From NCBI RefSeq assembly GCF_030412015.1, contig NZ_JASNRD010000002.1:371095-435094 (forward strand): a stretch of 64,000 nt of DNA, given 5' to 3'. The notes under the pieces were generated by a model, which was given only the letters and a program-made list of their open reading frames with translations, was not told where the DNA came from and made no database searches. This stretch comes from Massilia sp. YIM B02763 (GTDB taxonomy: Bacteria > Pseudomonadota > Gammaproteobacteria > Burkholderiales > Burkholderiaceae_D). Below, piece after piece: positions 27,984 to 36,531 of this stretch. Within the stretch, counting starts at the first letter, position 1. Each line of letters opens with the position of its first letter. Both the position numbers and the translations under genes were made by a program.

Positions 27984-28159
27984 CTCGCCTGTCCGGCGTG
28001 CGCGGGCTTGCCGGCGGTACCGTAGATCAGCAGTTGACGTTGCAGTGCAGCAAGATCGGCATCGGCTTGCGCGGCCGGGCTTGCGCCCTGCTGCATCTGG
28101 ACGCGATCCGGTTCGAGGATGCGGGCCTCGGCGCCCGCTTGTGCTTCATGGTGGGACAT
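27980..28159 (-). CDS. Small hypothetical protein
   Basis: 59 residues from ATG 28159 (MSHHEAQAGAEARILEPDRV). A GGAG lies seven bases upstream of this ATG; an earlier ATG two codons upstream is too close to the same site. It is hydrophilic, rich in Ala and Gln, without signal peptide or membrane segment. Its stop overlaps the stop of the CoA-transferase gene by 4 bp on the opposite strand. I do not recognise it; support is mainly the ribosome site and compact placement. Confidence 0.5.
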   Translation of the reverse strand: MSHHEAQAGAEARILEPDRVQMQQGASPAAQADADLAALQRQLLIYGTAGKPAHAGQAS

Positions 28160-28405
28160 GGTCATGCTCCGTTTGGTTGGTAAGATGGCGCGCCCGGTGC
28201 TGGCCGGCGCTGATGGTTGAACTCTACCGCAGTTGGCGAGATTGCGCTGCAGCGCACCACACATGCACGGCGAATATCAACACTGTTTCCGGCCGGGTTT
28301 TGCCAGACTGAACCTTGCGGCACGAATGACGCCGCCATGCCATCATGGGTGCGACGGCGGCGCGGCAAGAACGGACCGGCGCCGCGCCAACCACAGGAGA
28401 ACCCC

Positions 28406-28933
28406 ATGCAGCAAGCAGCACAGATCGGCAAGGACGACCACGTGCGCGGCCCCGAAGATGCCGCGCTGACACTCATCGAATACGGCGACTTCCAGTGCCC
28501 GTATTGCGCACGGGCGCACCAGGCCCTGCAGGAACTGGACGGCGAAGTCGGCGGCATCCGGCTCGTCTTCCGCCACCTGCCCCTGTCCGACCTGCACCCG
28601 CTGGCCGAACTGGCGGCCGAGACGGCGGAGGCGGCCGCCAGCCAGGGCCGCTTCTGGGAGATGCACGACGCGCTGTTCGAGAACCAGTTCGAGCTCATGA
28701 ACGACGACGACCTCGCCGACCTGGCCGGGGACCTGGAGCTCGACGCCGAGCGCGTGCGCGGCGAACTGGCCGCGCGCCGCCACCGCCCGCGCGTGCAGGC
28801 CGATTTGGCACGGGCGAACGAGCACGGCGCCAGCCGCACGCCGACCTTCTTCATCAACGGCGTGCCCTACCAGGGCGATTCGGACCGCGATTCCCTGCGC
28901 GAGGCCTTGACGGCGGCGCTGCAGAAACGGTAG
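28406..28933 (+). CDS. DsbA-like cytoplasmic thioredoxin-fold protein
   Basis: 175 residues from ATG 28406 behind AGGAGA. The frame is open further upstream, but there is no better start. The thioredoxin_4 domain has the active site FQCPYCARAH (CPYC, Cys 31 and 34), the inserted helical domain, and the cis-proline loop SRTPTFFINGV. No signal peptide, unlike the two periplasmic DsbA paralogues near 43 kb. CPYC is the glutaredoxin-type dipeptide, so it could be a cytoplasmic oxidoreductase. It stands alone. Confidence 0.86.
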   Translation: MQQAAQIGKDDHVRGPEDAALTLIEYGDFQCPYCARAHQALQELDGEVGGIRLVFRHLPLSDLHPLAELAAETAEAAASQGRFWEMHDALFENQFELMNDDDLADLAGDLELDAERVRGELAARRHRPRVQADLARANEHGASRTPTFFINGVPYQGDSDRDSLREALTAALQKR

Positions 28934-29264
28934 ACCCCACGCCGGTGCGCCAAGCGGCTTCGTGGCCGCTCGCGACGGCGCGGGCGGCGCGCATCACCGC
29001 GCAGGCGGCACTGGGAGCATGGTCGTTCCATCGGTACCGGTGGCGCCGCCTGCCCTGCCGTCGTCCGCCCGTTGCGCCGTCGTCTGCGGCGCCGGGGCGA
29101 CCACGGCGTCGGGCGCGGACACGGCGAGCCAGGTGACGACAGCGAAGCCGGCCAGCGACAGGCCGGCCGACCACGACAGGCCAGTGATGGCGCCGCCGGG
29201 GAGACGGCGCCGACATCCGGAGCCACGGGACGCGGCAAGCGCCCCGGCATTTCTTATTCCAACA
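28934..29264. other. Gap with no convincing gene
   Basis: 331 bp between the DsbA-like gene and the 3' end of adk. One leftward frame (about 29200-28994) reads like a single membrane helix followed by a Pro/Thr-rich tail (AGLSLAGFAVVTWLAVSAPD), but no ATG, GTG or TTG precedes the helix. It may be a degraded gene or chance. Confidence 0.45.
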
Positions 29265-30867
<1,603 letters not shown>

Positions 30868-30883
30868 GCCGCAGCAGGTCCGG

Positions 30884-31057
30884 TCACAGCGCCGGCTCGA
30901 CCTTGCGGGCCTGGTCGGCCCACATGATCGGGATGCCGTCGCGGATCGGATAAGCGAGGCGGTCCGGGCGGCAGGTCAGTTCCTGCGCCTTCTTGTCATA
31001 TTCGAGCGGTCCCTTGCACAGCGGGCAGACCAGGATATCAAGCAGTCGGGCGTCCAC
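30884..31057 (-). CDS. Trm112/UPF0434 family small protein
   Basis: 57 residues from GTG 31057, with GGAG seven bases upstream. Start [20 protein letters not shown], then [19 protein letters not shown]. Only the first CxxC and one later Cys of a zinc-ribbon remain, as in other bacterial members (YcaR-like). Eukaryotic Trm112 activates methyltransferases; the bacterial role is unsettled. It overlaps the end of lpxK by 20 bp, evidence of coupling. Confidence 0.92.
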   Translation of the reverse strand: MDARLLDILVCPLCKGPLEYDKKAQELTCRPDRLAYPIRDGIPIMWADQARKVEPAL

Positions 31058-32066
31058 GACATTTCTCCAAGATGATTGCGGCCAGCGCGGGATCGATCTG
31101 CGCGCTGACCGGGACGACCCACACGCGTGGATCGCCGTTGATGTTTTCAAGTTGCCGACATTTTACTGCATCCTTCTCCGTGACCAGGATGACATCGGCC
31201 TCGACGCCCTGGAACGGGTCGTCGCGGAAGTCGTGGTGGTCCGGCAGCGGCATTTCCATCACGTCCAGGCCGGCGCCGCGCAGCATGGCGAAAAAACGGC
31301 CCGGGTTGCCGATGCCGGCCGCGGCCAGGATGCGGCGTCCGGCAAAGGCCGCCAGCGGCAGGCGCTCGCCGCCGTCCATCAGGCGCTCGGCCACGTCGCC
31401 CGCGAGGCGCATCTGCCAGGGCGACCCGCCGACCGCCTGCGCCAGCGCGGGCGTCAGTTCCGGCGCGTTCACCACGGTGACGTCGCGGCGCCGCGACGGC
31501 GGTTCGCGCAGGGGCCCGGCCGGCAGCGTGAAGCCATTGCCCACGCCGCGCCCGTCGAACAGGATGATCTCGACGTCGCGCTGCAAGGCATAGTGCTGCA
31601 GGCCGTCGTCGGCGATGAGCACGTCCACGCTCGGATGCAGCGCCAGCAGGTGGCGGCCGGCCTGGACGCGGCGCCGGCCGACCACGACCGGGCAGCCGGC
31701 GCGGGCGGCGATCAAGAGGGGTTCGTCGCCGACGTCGCGCGCGCTCGAACTGCTCAGCACTTCGCGCGGCGCCTCTTCTGCCCCGCCGTGGCCGCGCGAG
31801 ATCACGCCCGGACGCAGGCCGGCCGCGCGCAGCTGCCGGGCCAGCCAGATCGTCAGCGGCGTCTTGCCGGTGCCGCCGATGAAGATATTGCCGACCACCA
31901 CGACGGGCACGGGCAGGCGTTCCGATTTCAGCAAGCCGATGCGGAAGCACCCGCGCCGCAGCGCCGCCAGCAGGCGGAACGGCAAGGACACGGGCCACAG
32001 CGCCAGCGCTAGGGGACCGCGCGCCAGCCAGGCGCGGGTCAGGGTCGATTCGAGGGAAGAACTCAA
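31038..32066 (-). CDS. lpxK: Tetraacyldisaccharide 4'-kinase
   Basis: 342 residues. It phosphorylates the lipid A precursor at the 4' position at the inner membrane. The N-terminal membrane anchor (about 15-35) is followed by the P-loop [14 protein letters not shown] (about 57-70), GVISRGHGG, the [15 protein letters not shown] motif and the C-terminal HHDFRDDPF. The start appears to be TTG at 32066 ([13 protein letters not shown]) without a clear ribosome site, so the exact start is less sure than the gene. Confidence 0.95.
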   Translation of the reverse strand: MSSSLESTLTRAWLARGPLALALWPVSLPFRLLAALRRGCFRIGLLKSERLPVPVVVVGNIFIGGTGKTPLTIWLARQLRAAGLRPGVISRGHGGAEEAPREVLSSSSARDVGDEPLLIAARAGCPVVVGRRRVQAGRHLLALHPSVDVLIADDGLQHYALQRDVEIILFDGRGVGNGFTLPAGPLREPPSRRRDVTVVNAPELTPALAQAVGGSPWQMRLAGDVAERLMDGGERLPLAAFAGRRILAAAGIGNPGRFFAMLRGAGLDVMEMPLPDHHDFRDDPFQGVEADVILVTEKDAVKCRQLENINGDPRVWVVPVSAQIDPALAAIILEKCRGRPTA

Positions 32067-32113
32067 GGGAAATACTTCTGCTGGCTCACTGTTGCGGGCT
32101 CACTGTTGCAGGC

Positions 32114-32572
32114 TTACTTCTGCCCGCCGCCGGTCTGGGCCGCGAAGGTCAGCTTGTCGTAGCCGGCCAGGCGCGCCGCTTCCAGCACGTTGATCACCAT
32201 CTGGTGCATCGCGAACTGGTCGGCATTGACGATGATGACGGGATCGGCGACGGGGGTCGCCAGGCGCTGGCCGTCCGGGCCGGTGCCGGCCGCACGCTTG
32301 AGGTCGTCGGCCAGGCCGGCCACGCCGTGGAAGGACACGGGCACGTTGTTGACCGTGTAGTTGCCTTTCGCATCGACGGTGACGTTGATCTCGAACGGCT
32401 TGTCCAGCGCCTTCTCGGCGTCGGCCGTCGGCAGCGTGATCTGCAGTTCCGTGAACTTGCTGTAGGTAGTGGACACCATCAGGAAGATCAGCACCACCAG
32501 CAGCACGTCGATGAACGGGATCAGGTTGATTTCCGGATCCTCGCGTTTCTGGCCGCGGCGGAAGTTCATCAT
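32114..32572 (-). CDS. exbD: ExbD/TolR family biopolymer transport protein
   Basis: 152 residues. A short cytoplasmic head (MMNFRRGQKREDPEINLIPF) leads into one membrane helix with the essential aspartate (PFIDVLLVVLIFLMVST), then a periplasmic domain. With ExbB it forms the proton-driven motor that energises TonB-dependent receptors or a related system. No tonB is adjacent. The ATG overlaps the exbB stop (ATGA), so the two are translationally coupled. Confidence 0.94.
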   Translation of the reverse strand: MMNFRRGQKREDPEINLIPFIDVLLVVLIFLMVSTTYSKFTELQITLPTADAEKALDKPFEINVTVDAKGNYTVNNVPVSFHGVAGLADDLKRAAGTGPDGQRLATPVADPVIIVNADQFAMHQMVINVLEAARLAGYDKLTFAAQTGGGQK

Positions 32573-33174
32573 TTGCGGGCCCCGTGGACGACGTCGACGA
32601 ATTTCACCGCCTGCAGTTCCATGTCGATGATGAAGCTGTCGACGAGGGCGCGGAAGTGGCGGTAGAACACCAGCGCCGGCATCGCGATCGCCAGGCCGAA
32701 GCCCGTGTTGTACAGCGCCACCGAAATGCCGTGCGCGAGCTGGGCCGGATTGGTGCCGCTGGCGTTCTGGGCGCCGAAGATCTCGATCATGCCGACCACG
32801 GTGCCGAACAGGCCCATCAGCGGGGCCAGCGAGGCGATCGTGCCCAGCGTGGTGAGGAAGCGCTCCAGCTGGTGGGCGACGCCCCTGCCCGCCTCCTCGA
32901 TCGATTCCTTCATCACGTCGCGCGGCGCGTCGACGTTCTTCAACGCGGATGCCAGCACGGCGCCGAGCGGGGAATTGGCTTGCAGCTTGTCGATGATGTC
33001 AGGAGTGACCTTGCCGCCACGATAGACCTGGATGACTTCGTCGAGCAACTGGCGCGGCAGGATCTTTTCGCGGCGCAGGTAGATCAGGCGCTCGATGATC
33101 AGCGCCAGTGCGATGATCGAGGCAATCAACAACAGCCAGATGGGCCAGCCGGCAGCTTGGAGAATGGCGAGCAA
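32569..33174 (-). CDS. exbB: ExbB/MotA-TolQ-ExbB family proton channel
   Basis: 201 residues from TTG 33174, with AGGAG six bases upstream; this start gives the usual LLAILQAAGWPIWLLLIASI. The frame is open 40 codons further upstream into non-coding sequence, which is rejected. There are three membrane helices (about 8-28, 105-130 and 145-170), with the MotA/TolQ/ExbB motifs LGTIASLAPLMGLFGTVVGMI and LYNTGFGLAIAMPALVFYR. It heads the exbB-exbD-lpxK-Trm112-kdsB operon. Its promoter must lie in or beside the repeat array at 33257-34369. Confidence 0.93.
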   Translation of the reverse strand: MLAILQAAGWPIWLLLIASIIALALIIERLIYLRREKILPRQLLDEVIQVYRGGKVTPDIIDKLQANSPLGAVLASALKNVDAPRDVMKESIEEAGRGVAHQLERFLTTLGTIASLAPLMGLFGTVVGMIEIFGAQNASGTNPAQLAHGISVALYNTGFGLAIAMPALVFYRHFRALVDSFIIDMELQAVKFVDVVHGARK

Positions 33175-33256
33175 ATGGAACTCCTGGATAAGTAAAAAAC
33201 AACATGACAAGGGAATTGCGCAATGTAACGTGTTGCCAAGATTGCGGCAAGTGGAG

Positions 33257-33291
33257 TTCTGCACACTTTCTGTGGATAAAAATGTGCGCAA
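33257..33291. repeat. Array unit 1, module A (box TGTGGATAA)
   Basis: The perfect DnaA-box core is at 33271-33279. The 17-mer after it is TGGCACGTATGCATACG, which itself contains the palindrome CGTATGCATACG. Module B starts at 33309 (AAGTACTTTGATTC). Confidence 0.85.
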
Positions 33292-33410
33292 TGGCACGTA
33301 TGCATACGAAGTACTTTGATTCTTAAGGGAAATTTTTAATTGCCCAAAAGAGTGGCAGGGATTGCAGGATGCATCCCCGGCAACAACGCCTCCCGCGTCG
33401 TCGAACCGAG

Positions 33411-33445
33411 TTGCTCACAATTTCTGTGGATAAAATTGTGCCCAA
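33411..33445. repeat. Array unit 2, module A (box TGTGGATAA)
   Basis: The most symmetrical copy: arms TTGCTCACAATTT and AAATTGTGCCCAA around the core at 33425-33433. The following 17-mer is ACCCTCCCCGGCACGCC. Module B starts at 33463 (AAGTCATTGATTTTT). Confidence 0.88.
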
Positions 33446-33549
33446 ACCCTCCCCGGCACGCCAAGTCATTGATTTTTCTAAAGGAAATTTTATAGCTCAA
33501 AAAGAAGGCAGCGTGGCAGGCCATGGCGGCAGGGTTCGCGGCACCCTGT

Positions 33550-33584
33550 TTCTTCACATTTTTTGTGGACAAAATTGTGCGCAA
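33550..33584. repeat. Array unit 3, module A (box TGTGGACAA)
   Basis: Core at 33564-33572, a TTGTCCACA-type DnaA box on the other strand. The following 17-mer is ACGCACACCATGCATGC. Module B starts at 33602 (AAGTAGCTTGATTTATAAGG) and is followed by the hairpin arms CTGC and GCAG around an AATTTTAG-containing loop. Confidence 0.85.
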
Positions 33585-33700
33585 ACGCACACCATGCATG
33601 CAAGTAGCTTGATTTATAAGGGAAAACTTCTCCTGCACTAATTTTAGGCAGGTCACGTTGAGCTATCGCAAAGACCGTGATCAAGAGACTTTCCACCACT

Positions 33701-33733
33701 TTGCACACAAATTGTGGAAAACAATGTGCGCAA
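33701..33733. repeat. Array unit 4, module A (box TGTGGAAAA)
   Basis: Core at 33713-33721; this copy is two bases shorter (33 bp). The following 18-mer is ACGGCGCGCTGGCAACCC. Module B (from 33752) keeps AAGTCCTTGATTT but loses the AAGGGAAATTTT part; a perfect small hairpin GCCTAAATTTTAGGC follows. Confidence 0.82.
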
Positions 33734-33917
33734 ACGGCGCGCTGGCAACCCAAGTCCTTGATTTCATTGGCGACGGAGCTACAAGCCTAAATTTTAGGCA
33801 GCCCCGGCGGCTGACGGGTATTCGCCTGCCATGGTGCCGCGCCGGGCACCTACGGTCGCGCTTGCGGTATAGTCTTGCCCTCGATGACATGGCCAGGCCG
33901 GCTTGGACCGTCTGCGT

Positions 33918-33952
33918 TTCTTCACAGATTTTGTGGAAAAGATTGTGAGCAA
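33918..33952. repeat. Array unit 5, module A (box TGTGGAAAA)
   Basis: Core at 33932-33940. The following 18-mer is CGTGGCAGAGGCGAGGCG. Module B (from 33971, AAGTCCTTGATCGGAAAGG) runs directly into a perfect palindromic terminator-like hairpin. Confidence 0.83.
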
Positions 33953-33989
33953 CGTGGCAGAGGCGAGGCGAAGTCCTTGATCGGAAAGG

Positions 33990-34013
33990 AAAAAAGCCGC
34001 ATGCGGCTTTTTT
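33990..34013. terminator. Perfect bidirectional terminator-like palindrome inside the array
   Basis: A 24 bp perfect palindrome: six A, then GCCGCATGCGGC, then six T. This is the form of an intrinsic terminator working on both strands. It would stop transcription through the array from either side, between units 5 and 6. Confidence 0.78.
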
Positions 34014-34040
34014 GGGCACGCCCCCTTTCCACTCGCCAGG

Positions 34041-34075
34041 CTGTGCACACAAACTGTGGAAAACAATGTGAGCAA
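34041..34075. repeat. Array unit 6, module A (box TGTGGAAAA)
   Basis: Core at 34055-34063. The following 18-mer is GGCTCAGCCATCCGATCC. Module B starts at 34094 (AAGCTGTTGATTCCTTTGAG) and is followed by a hairpin with CTGC and GCAG arms ending near 34143. Confidence 0.83.
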
Positions 34076-34170
34076 GGCTCAGCCATCCGATCCAAGCTGT
34101 TGATTCCTTTGAGAAAAGTTCTGCATGACCGATTTTTAAGCAGATCTTACGCTGGGAAGCGCTTGTCCAC

Positions 34171-34205
34171 TTCCTCACAGTTTCTGTGGATAAGATTGTG
34201 GCCAA
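34171..34205. repeat. Array unit 7, module A (box TGTGGATAA)
   Basis: Perfect core at 34185-34193. The following 18-mer is GTACCCTCCCCGCATCGG, sharing ACCCTCCCCG with unit 2. Module B starts at 34224 (AAGTGTTTGATCTGTAAGG). About 155 bp further on, just before xseA, a degenerate eighth box (TGTGGACAG, 34361-34369) remains. Confidence 0.85.
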
Positions 34206-34387
34206 GTACCCTCCCCGCATCGGAAGTGTTTGATCTGTAAGGAAATTTTATTTCTGCATCGAAATCGAGCAATGACAAATCTCGTTAAGAATCAGGCATT
34301 TAGAAACGAGACTTGGTATTTTAGGAGAGCTGTTTTTTACGCAGCTCGCATAGACTTTTTTGTGGACAGATTGTCCAGCTCATCCAT

Positions 34388-35749
34388 ATGTTCGACACCG
34401 ACGCCACCGATCCGGCCTACGCCGCACCTCCCGTCCTGACCGTCACCGCCCTCAACCAGCAGGTCGCGCGCCTGCTGGAACGCACGTTTCCCCTGGTCTG
34501 GATCGGCGGCGAGATCTCGAACTTCACCCGCGCCGCCTCCGGCCACTGGTATTTCACGCTGAAGGACAATGCGGCCCAGGTGCGCGCCGTGATGTTCCGC
34601 GGCCGCGCCCAGTACGCCGGCTTCGTGCCGCGCGAAGGCGACAAGGTCGAGGTGCGCGCCCTCGTCACGCTGTACGGCGCGCGCGGCGACTACCAGATCA
34701 ACGTCGAGGCGATCCGCCGCGCCGGCGTCGGCCAGTTGTACGAGGCCTTCATGCGCCTGAAGGAAAAGCTGGGCGCCGAGGGACTGTTCGACGAGGAACG
34801 CAAGCGTCCCCTGCCGCTGTTCGCGCGCACCATCGGCATCGTCACCAGCCCGCAGGCGGCGGCGCTGCGCGACGTGCTGACGGCGCTGCGGCGGCGCGTG
34901 CCGCACGTGCGCGTGGTGCTGTATCCGGCGCCCGTGCAGGGCCAGGGCGCCGCCGAGCGCATCGCCGACGCGATCGCCACCGCCTCGCGCCGCGCCGAAG
35001 CCGACGTGCTGCTCGTGTGCCGCGGCGGCGGCTCGATCGAAGACCTGTGGAGCTTCAACGAAGAGATCGTCGCGCGCGCCATCGCCGCCTGTTCCATGCC
35101 CGTGATTTCCGGCGTCGGCCACGAGACCGACTTCACGATCGCCGACTTCGCCGCCGACCTGCGGGCCGCCACGCCGACCGCCGCCGCCGAGCTGGCCGCC
35201 ACCGCGCGCGCCGACTGGCTCGCATCGCTGCGCGCGGACAGCACCGACCTGCGCCGCGCCATGGCGCGCATCCTGTCCGATGCCGGCCAGGGACTGGACG
35301 GCTTGAGCCGCCGCCTGCAAAGCCCGTCGAGCCAACTGGCCCATCAGCGCTTGAAACTTCTGGGCATGGCCAGCGGTCTGACCCATGCGGTCCGCGCGCC
35401 CATCAACCGCAACGGCGTGCTGCTGGCCCAGCTGCAGCAGCGCTGGGCGCGCCATCGCCCGGACCTACGGTCGCTGCAAGCCCGGCTGGCATCCGAGCAG
35501 CGCCACCTGGTGGCCAGCATGCTGGGCCAGTTGCGCGGCCGGCGCGAAGCCGTAGGCGCGCTGGCGGCCCAGCTCGAACTGCTGAACCCGCAGCGCACGC
35601 TCGAGCGCGGCTATGCGATCGTCAGCAATGCCAAGGGCAAGGTGTTGACCGCCCCCGGCCAGATCAAGCCGCGCGACGTGCTGCGCCTGCGCCTGGCCGA
35701 AGGCAGCGTCGAAGTGAACGTGAACGGCGTACAGGATGTGCTGGAATAA
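34388..35749 (+). CDS. xseA: Exodeoxyribonuclease VII large subunit
   Basis: 453 residues, the family length. The N-terminal OB fold has [24 protein letters not shown] and RAVMF; the catalytic core (about 125-320) has [38 protein letters not shown] and [31 protein letters not shown]; helical region and the closing ERGYAIV segment follow. With XseB it degrades single-stranded DNA. The small subunit is not in the window. The ribosome site before ATG 34388 is weak, and the gene starts only 19 bp after the last, degenerate box of the repeat array. Confidence 0.96.
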   Translation: MFDTDATDPAYAAPPVLTVTALNQQVARLLERTFPLVWIGGEISNFTRAASGHWYFTLKDNAAQVRAVMFRGRAQYAGFVPREGDKVEVRALVTLYGARGDYQINVEAIRRAGVGQLYEAFMRLKEKLGAEGLFDEERKRPLPLFARTIGIVTSPQAAALRDVLTALRRRVPHVRVVLYPAPVQGQGAAERIADAIATASRRAEADVLLVCRGGGSIEDLWSFNEEIVARAIAACSMPVISGVGHETDFTIADFAADLRAATPTAAAELAATARADWLASLRADSTDLRRAMARILSDAGQGLDGLSRRLQSPSSQLAHQRLKLLGMASGLTHAVRAPINRNGVLLAQLQQRWARHRPDLRSLQARLASEQRHLVASMLGQLRGRREAVGALAAQLELLNPQRTLERGYAIVSNAKGKVLTAPGQIKPRDVLRLRLAEGSVEVNVNGVQDVLE

Positions 35750-35881
35750 TTTGCTGAAATAATTGACCGAATGCGCACCTTGCCGTTTTCGCAAAGGATG
35801 AGCAGCATCTTTTGTTCCGGATTACAATAGCGGCCGTTTTGCAAGATTCATCTCGTTGCCAACCCATAAAGGAAACAAGAC

Positions 35882-36460
35882 ATGGAACACACCCTGCCCC
35901 CGCTGCCGTATGCCAAGGATGCCCTGCAGCCGCACATCTCGGCCGAGACCCTGGAATACCACTACGGCAAGCACCACCAGGCCTACGTGACGAACCTGAA
36001 CAACCTGATCAAGGGCACCGAGTTCGAAAACCTGCCGCTGGAAGAGATCATCAAGAAATCCCAGGGCGGCGTGTTCAATAACTCGGCCCAAGTCTGGAAC
36101 CACACCTTCTTCTGGAACTGCATGAGCCCGAACGGCGGCGGCGCGCCGACCGGTCCGGTCGCCGACGCGATCAACGCCAAGTGGGGTTCGTTCGACAAGT
36201 TCAAGGAAGAATTCCAGAAGTCGGCCGTCGGCAACTTCGGTTCGGGCTGGACCTGGCTGGTGAAGAAGCCGGACGGCACCGTCGACATCGCCAACACCTC
36301 GAACGCCGGCACCCCGCTGACCACCGAGAACAAGGCCCTGCTGACCTGCGACGTCTGGGAGCACGCCTACTACATCGACTACCGCAATGCCCGTCCGAAG
36401 TTCGTCGAGGCATGGTGGAACACCGTCAACTGGGACTTCGTGAACCAGAACTTCGCGTAA
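35882..36460 (+). CDS. sodB: Iron superoxide dismutase
   Basis: 192 residues. Metal ligands lie in the usual places: [14 protein letters not shown] (first His at 27), [11 protein letters not shown] (His about 74) and [16 protein letters not shown] (Asp and His about 157-161). The GGGAPTG and FGSGWTWLV segments point to the Fe-type cytoplasmic enzyme. An AAGGAAACAAGAC ribosome site precedes the ATG. The gene ends in a clear intrinsic terminator and is probably a single transcription unit. Confidence 0.96.
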   Translation: MEHTLPPLPYAKDALQPHISAETLEYHYGKHHQAYVTNLNNLIKGTEFENLPLEEIIKKSQGGVFNNSAQVWNHTFFWNCMSPNGGGAPTGPVADAINAKWGSFDKFKEEFQKSAVGNFGSGWTWLVKKPDGTVDIANTSNAGTPLTTENKALLTCDVWEHAYYIDYRNARPKFVEAWWNTVNWDFVNQNFA

Positions 36461-36490
36461 TACCCCGTTCCGGCAGGTCGGAACACCCCG

Positions 36491-36523
36491 GCAAACGGCC
36501 CGCATGCGGGCCGTTTGCTTTTG
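36491..36523 (+). terminator. Intrinsic terminator after sodB
   Basis: A long hairpin with arms GCAAACGGCCCGC and GCGGGCCGTTTGC around AT, followed by TTTTG, 30 bp after the sodB stop. The T-run is only on the plus-strand side, so it serves sodB and not the converging peptidase gene. Confidence 0.9.
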
Positions 36524-36531
36524 TCCCGTGC

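Larger units (their letters stand above)
33257..34369. repeat. Array of palindromic DnaA-box-bearing repeats with fixed-length variable spacers
   Basis: Seven full units (starts 33257, 33411, 33550, 33701, 33918, 34041, 34171) and one degenerate remnant (box at 34361-34369), spaced 123-217 bp apart, fill the exbB-xseA gap. Module A is a 33-35 bp imperfect palindrome with arms TTNCNCACANTTT and AAATTGTGNGCAA around TGTGGATAA, TGTGGACAA or TGTGGAAAA. TGTGGATAA is the exact reverse complement of the DnaA box TTATCCACA. Next comes a variable, mostly GC-rich stretch of exactly 17 bp (units 1-3) or 18 bp (units 4-7). Module B then reads AAGTNNTTGAT followed by AAGGGAAATTTT-like sequence. Most units finish with a short hairpin (for example GCCTAAATTTTAGGC near 33785). 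No frame across the array looks protein-coding. Confidence 0.9.

Noticed and set aside
28994..29264. Small membrane protein downstream of adk
   Set aside because: A plausible helix is encoded, but there is no ATG, GTG or TTG before it and no ribosome site.
33369..34240. Small proteins encoded by open frames across the repeat array
   Set aside because: The repeated peptides (such as HNFIHRNCEQ) are just translations of the palindromes; the frames lack ribosome sites, change frame from unit to unit, and occur on both strands.
33257..34369. CRISPR array
   Set aside because: Repeats are divergent, unit spacing varies from 123 to 217 bp, only the 17/18 bp part is constant, and there are no cas genes nearby.
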